NCBI GenBank assembly: GCA_964385175.1
Contig: CAYLNL010000002.1
Coordinates: 223,030 to 287,029, forward strand
DNA from: CAYLNL01 sp964385175
GTDB lineage: Bacteria > Bacteroidota > Bacteroidia > Flavobacteriales > Flavobacteriaceae
Length of the DNA stretch: 64,000 nucleotides
Reading direction: 5' to 3'
The notes beneath the pieces were generated by a model, which made no database searches, was not told the DNA's origin, and saw nothing but the letters and a program-made list of their open reading frames with translations. Both the position numbers and the translations under genes were made by a program. Shown here piece by piece: positions 61,383-64,000 of this stretch. Positions within the stretch are counted from its first letter, which is position 1, and each line of letters opens with the position of its first letter.

Positions 61383-61665
61383 GAAAGAGATTTTCATAGG
61401 CTTTTTGGCTGGAATTGCCGGCAATGCAATCGGCGTTTGTCTTTTTTCACTCCTTGTAGTAGATGGCGGGGTAGCGAAAACCCTCGCCGCCGCCCATGAA
61501 AAAAAACTACTCGGCAGTTTTGTAGCCTTGGGCGCCTTGCTGAACCTGTTTATTTTTTTTGGGTTCATCAGGAAAAGAAGCGACTACAAAGCCCGGGGAG
61601 TCCTTATGGCTACAATTATAGTAGCCGTGCTATCTGGTATCTATAAATTGGTTGTAACAACATGA
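61375..61665 (+). CDS. Small membrane protein between surE and lpxB, 96 aa
   Basis: Three predicted helices: KEIFIGFLAGIAGNAIGVCLF, LGSFVALGALLNLFIFFGFI and GVLMATIIVAVLSGIYKLVV. It overlaps surE by 8 bp (ATGATTAG) and lpxB by ATGA. The position between surE and lpxB is shared by other Bacteroidota, I believe, but the function is not known. Confidence 0.8.
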   Translation: MIRKEIFIGFLAGIAGNAIGVCLFSLLVVDGGVAKTLAAAHEKKLLGSFVALGALLNLFIFFGFIRKRSDYKARGVLMATIIVAVLSGIYKLVVTT

Positions 61666-62774
61666 AATACTATCTCATCGCCGGGGAGGCTTCGGGCGAT
61701 ATGCACGCTGCCCGCCTTATGGAAGCGCTGCAAAAACAAGACCCCGATGCTCATTTTCGCTACTGGGGCGGCGATCGAATGCAGGCGCAGGGAGGCGTTT
61801 TGGTGAAACACTATCGCCACCTGGCTTTTATGGGCTTTTGGGAAGTATTGATGCACCTACCCACCATATTGAAAAATATAGCCTTCTGCAAAAGAGATAT
61901 ACAAACCTACCGCCCCGATGTAATTGTTTTTATAGATTATCCCGGCTTTAACCTCCGCATCGCCCGATGGGCGAAAAAACAAGGATATAAAACCCATTAC
62001 TACATCGCCCCCCAGCTTTGGGCATGGAAAGAAAATCGCATCAAAGCCATAAAGCGCGATATAGATGCCATGTACGTTATCCTCCCTTTTGAAAAAGATT
62101 TTTATGAAAAAAAACATCATTTCCCGGTTCATTTTGTAGGGCACCCCCTGCTCGATGCCATTGCCGTAAACACCACCGCTAACGCCAGTTTTAGAGCCCG
62201 GCACCAGTTAAATGATAGACCTATTATAGCCCTACTGCCCGGTAGCCGAAAACAGGAAATAAAAAAAATGCTGCCCGTGATGTTAGAGGTAGTAGCCGAT
62301 TTTCCAGGCTACCAGTTTGTTATCGCCGGAGCGCCCAATCAACCCTATAACATGTATAAACACATTATAAAAAGCACAAACGCCAGCTATGTAGATAATG
62401 ACACCTATTCCCTGTTATCTGCTGCCACGGCAGCGGTAGTAACCAGCGGCACCGCTACCCTGGAAACAGCCCTCTTTAAAGTACCCCAGGTAGTAGGCTA
62501 TAAAGGAAGTTGGCTTTCTTACCAAATTGCCAAACGAGTTATTACCCTTTCCTACATTTCCCTGGTGAACTTAATTATGAATGAAAAGATAGTAACCGAA
62601 CTAATTCAGCGCACCTTCACCGCTCCTCGTTTAAAAGAGGAATTAAAAAATATACTCAACAACCCATCTCGCTCCCGTATTATCACAGGCTATGAAGCGT
62701 TAGAAAAAAAATTAGGCGATAGAGGAGTAAGTCACCGGGTAGCCACTCTACTCTATAAAAATAGTAGCTCATGA
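61662..62774 (+). CDS. lpxB: Lipid-A-disaccharide synthase
   Basis: 370 residues, GT19. Seen: YYLIAGEASGDMHAARLMEA, YRPDVIVFIDYPGFNLRIAR, KTHYYIAPQLWAWKENRIKA, VHFVGHPLLDAI, IALLPGSRKQEIKKMLPVML and AAVVTSGTATLETALFKVPQ. It joins UDP-diacylglucosamine and lipid X in lipid A synthesis at the inner membrane. Coupled to its neighbours by ATGA overlaps. Confidence 0.97.
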   Translation: MKYYLIAGEASGDMHAARLMEALQKQDPDAHFRYWGGDRMQAQGGVLVKHYRHLAFMGFWEVLMHLPTILKNIAFCKRDIQTYRPDVIVFIDYPGFNLRIARWAKKQGYKTHYYIAPQLWAWKENRIKAIKRDIDAMYVILPFEKDFYEKKHHFPVHFVGHPLLDAIAVNTTANASFRARHQLNDRPIIALLPGSRKQEIKKMLPVMLEVVADFPGYQFVIAGAPNQPYNMYKHIIKSTNASYVDNDTYSLLSAATAAVVTSGTATLETALFKVPQVVGYKGSWLSYQIAKRVITLSYISLVNLIMNEKIVTELIQRTFTAPRLKEELKNILNNPSRSRIITGYEALEKKLGDRGVSHRVATLLYKNSSS

Positions 62775-63340
62775 AAAAAATAACCCTCCTTTTCTGTTTT
62801 CTGTGCGTTGCCTACGCCTGTAAAACTGTGCAGAGCACCGTTATAGTAGTTCCACAAACCCCTGGAATAAGCCACCTACCAAAAGATACAACCGCTGTAA
62901 CCCCCTCGCCGGCTGAGGTAGCCGGTACATTGCCTGAGCCCGGAAATGCCGCCCTTACAAAAGAAGCTGTTATTAAAACAGCGCTTTCATACAACGGAAC
63001 CCCCTACCGCTATGCAGGCACTACACGAGAGGGAATGGATTGCTCAGGCTTAGTTTACACCGCTTTTAAAGAACACCAGGTAACCTTGGAGCGCTCTTCT
63101 CACCTCATGGCAGTACAAGGAAAAGAAATAAGCGTTTCTGAAATTAACCGTGGCGATTTAGTTTTCTTCATCACCAATGGAGGTAGCCGCATCAATCACG
63201 TAGGCTTAGTGGTTACCGTTGCAAACAGCGAAATATCCTTTATTCACGCTACCACTTCCCGCGGAGTGCTCCTGTCTTCTCTAAAAGAACCATATTGGAA
63301 CGCTAATTTTGTAAAAGCCCGTAGAATCTTTTTTGAATAG
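62771..63340 (+). CDS. NlpC/P60 cell-wall hydrolase lipoprotein
   Basis: 189 residues. Lipoprotein signal (KKITLLFCFLCVAYACKTVQ), a linker rich in Pro, Thr and Ala, then the C40 domain: catalytic Cys91 in EGMDCSGLVYTAFKEHQV, His143 in INHVGLVVTVANSEISFIH, and a late His-Ala-Thr-Thr-Ser block. It would cut gamma-D-Glu-diamino acid bonds in peptidoglycan. Last in the surE-lpxB operon by an ATGA overlap with lpxB. Confidence 0.93.
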   Translation: MKKITLLFCFLCVAYACKTVQSTVIVVPQTPGISHLPKDTTAVTPSPAEVAGTLPEPGNAALTKEAVIKTALSYNGTPYRYAGTTREGMDCSGLVYTAFKEHQVTLERSSHLMAVQGKEISVSEINRGDLVFFITNGGSRINHVGLVVTVANSEISFIHATTSRGVLLSSLKEPYWNANFVKARRIFFE

Positions 63341-63371
63341 ACGGTTTTAATCGCCGGCTTGTTTTGTAACC

Positions 63372-63625
63372 ACAAAGCACACAAAGAAAGCACAAAGACA
63401 CAAAGCAAATTACCAATTCAGAATGCAGAATGATGAATTAGGGGGCAAAAACCCAATAAATCCTGGATTCATCATTCATAATTTCCTTAGTAGCTTTGCG
63501 TCTCTGCGTGGAATAGGTCTCACGCAAAGGCACAAAAGACACAAAGTAATTACCAATTCAGAATGTAGAATGATGAATTAGGGGGCAAAAACCCAACAAA
63601 TTCTGAATTCATAATTCTTCATCTT
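63372..63625 (+). repeat. Two copies of a 140-bp repeat with internal inverted repeats
   Basis: attaccaattcagaatg.agaatgatgaattag starts at 63408 and again at 63548, preceded both times by cacaaagacacaaag-like sequence. Each holds gaatgatgaat ... attcatcattc as an inverted repeat; the second is more decayed. Between them, ctttgcgtctctgcgtgg ... cacgcaaaggcacaaaag forms an imperfect palindrome. The gap 63341-63876 is otherwise non-coding; the stretch after 63626 shows nothing besides a leader for the next gene. Confidence 0.75.
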
Positions 63626-63876
63626 TTCACCCTCTTTGCCATCCGGCATAGTTAGCCGGCAATTTCATTCGTTTTGTAGGCAAATCATAATACTAAACCC
63701 TGGTGAATCTCAACGTTACCCTGCTTGTTTTTCAAAAAAAGCGGTATATTCGTAGAACCAAGGGCAGATTATTACACATCATTTCAAAAACCTGTTATTT
63801 ATTAAAATAACACTTATTCCACTATCCTCAAAATACCTTGTTTATAATAGAAGTGTATAACTTAATTTTTTCAAAA

Positions 63877-64000
63877 ATGAAACCAACATTATTTTTTGTT
63901 ACCGTGGTAGTGCTGCTGGTTGCCACCTTTCCCGTCTTTAGCCAGTGGACCCAGTTAAACAACGACATTAACGGCTCCACCGCCGACGACCGGCTGGGCA
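63877..64000 (+). CDS. Secreted protein, N-terminal fragment (runs off the window)
   Basis: Forty-one residues are visible: MKPTLFFVTVVVLLVATFPV, a signal peptide ending FSQ, then WTQLNNDINGSTADDRLG. The 'W-Q-x-x-DI-G-A-D' start is shared by large Bacteroidota surface proteins with FG-GAP-like repeats and a T9SS domain, so such a protein is likely, but the sequence ends here. Confidence 0.7.
   Translation, partial: MKPTLFFVTVVVLLVATFPVFSQWTQLNNDINGSTADDRLG

Noticed and set aside
1..64000. tRNA or rRNA genes
   Set aside because: No cloverleaf-like or rRNA-like sequence was recognised by eye; a tRNA search program would be decisive.

Overview
The window comes from a Bacteroidota chromosome, most likely a flavobacterium-like member of Flavobacteriales. 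Supporting signs are TonB-dependent receptor and DUF5686 proteins, two proteases with type IX secretion (T9SS) C-terminal sorting domains, many 'SC'-type lipoproteins, DUF3098, DUF2851 and DUF3857 families, the order purH-mreB-mreC-mreD-mrdA-rodA, and promoters of the Bacteroidota type (TTG or TTTG, about 20 nt, TAnnTTTG). Most of the window is ordinary core genome with tight ATGA overlaps.

Layout. 1-4.5 kb: 3' end of a TonB-dependent receptor and a convergent DUF5686 outer-membrane protein. 4.6-8.9 kb: an accessory island with three toxin-antitoxin modules (RelE/ParE type, YefM-YoeB, HigBA), three orphan small genes, a family of GC-rich dispersed repeats, an antitoxin remnant and a duplicated 3' end of pdhB. 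8.9-16.5 kb: pdhB, then ftsX-DUF3098-uppP-truB on the minus strand, then panE, a PolB-type exonuclease, hflX and a zinc peptidase. 16.6-21.1 kb: a large secreted metalloprotease translationally coupled to a lipoprotein. 21.2-22.0 kb: a GxxExxY gene inside an array of 73-74 bp palindromic repeats. 22-30.6 kb: an oligopeptide-binding lipoprotein, mtaB, a TlpA-like lipoprotein, nnr, a YciO/Sua5 protein, DUF2851 and a rhodanese. 30.6-31.0 kb: a spacer with a candidate ~85-nt small RNA. 31-38.1 kb: purH and the complete rod-shape operon. 38.3-39.9 kb: a lone AT-rich restriction-modification pair. 40.1-44.9 kb: a VKOR-thioredoxin membrane protein with a degenerate C39-like head, an exonuclease-GIY-YIG fusion and a DUF3857 protein. 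45-51.8 kb: fasciclin lipoprotein, mnmA, a T9SS subtilase, nitronate monooxygenase, SDR and M28 peptidase. 52-55.8 kb: a membrane ferredoxin coupled to two glycosyltransferases. 55.8-60.4 kb: hemW, an Opp-type permease, and the Prc protease. 60.6-63.3 kb: surE-(small membrane protein)-lpxB-NlpC/P60. After that comes a repeat-filled spacer and the start of a secreted protein that runs off the window.

How the genes work together. The rod operon (MreBCD, PBP2, RodA), UppP, FtsX and the NlpC/P60 hydrolase serve the cell wall. MtaB, MnmA, TruB and the YciO/Sua5 protein bear on tRNA modification. LpxB serves lipid A. The most noteworthy signals are the toxin-antitoxin and repeat island with its pdhB 3'-end duplication, a surE frame broken at a run of nine C with two alternative upstream ATGs, the GxxExxY gene nested in palindromic repeats, and the candidate small RNA upstream of purH. 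No tRNA, rRNA, CRISPR array, integrase or transposase was recognised.
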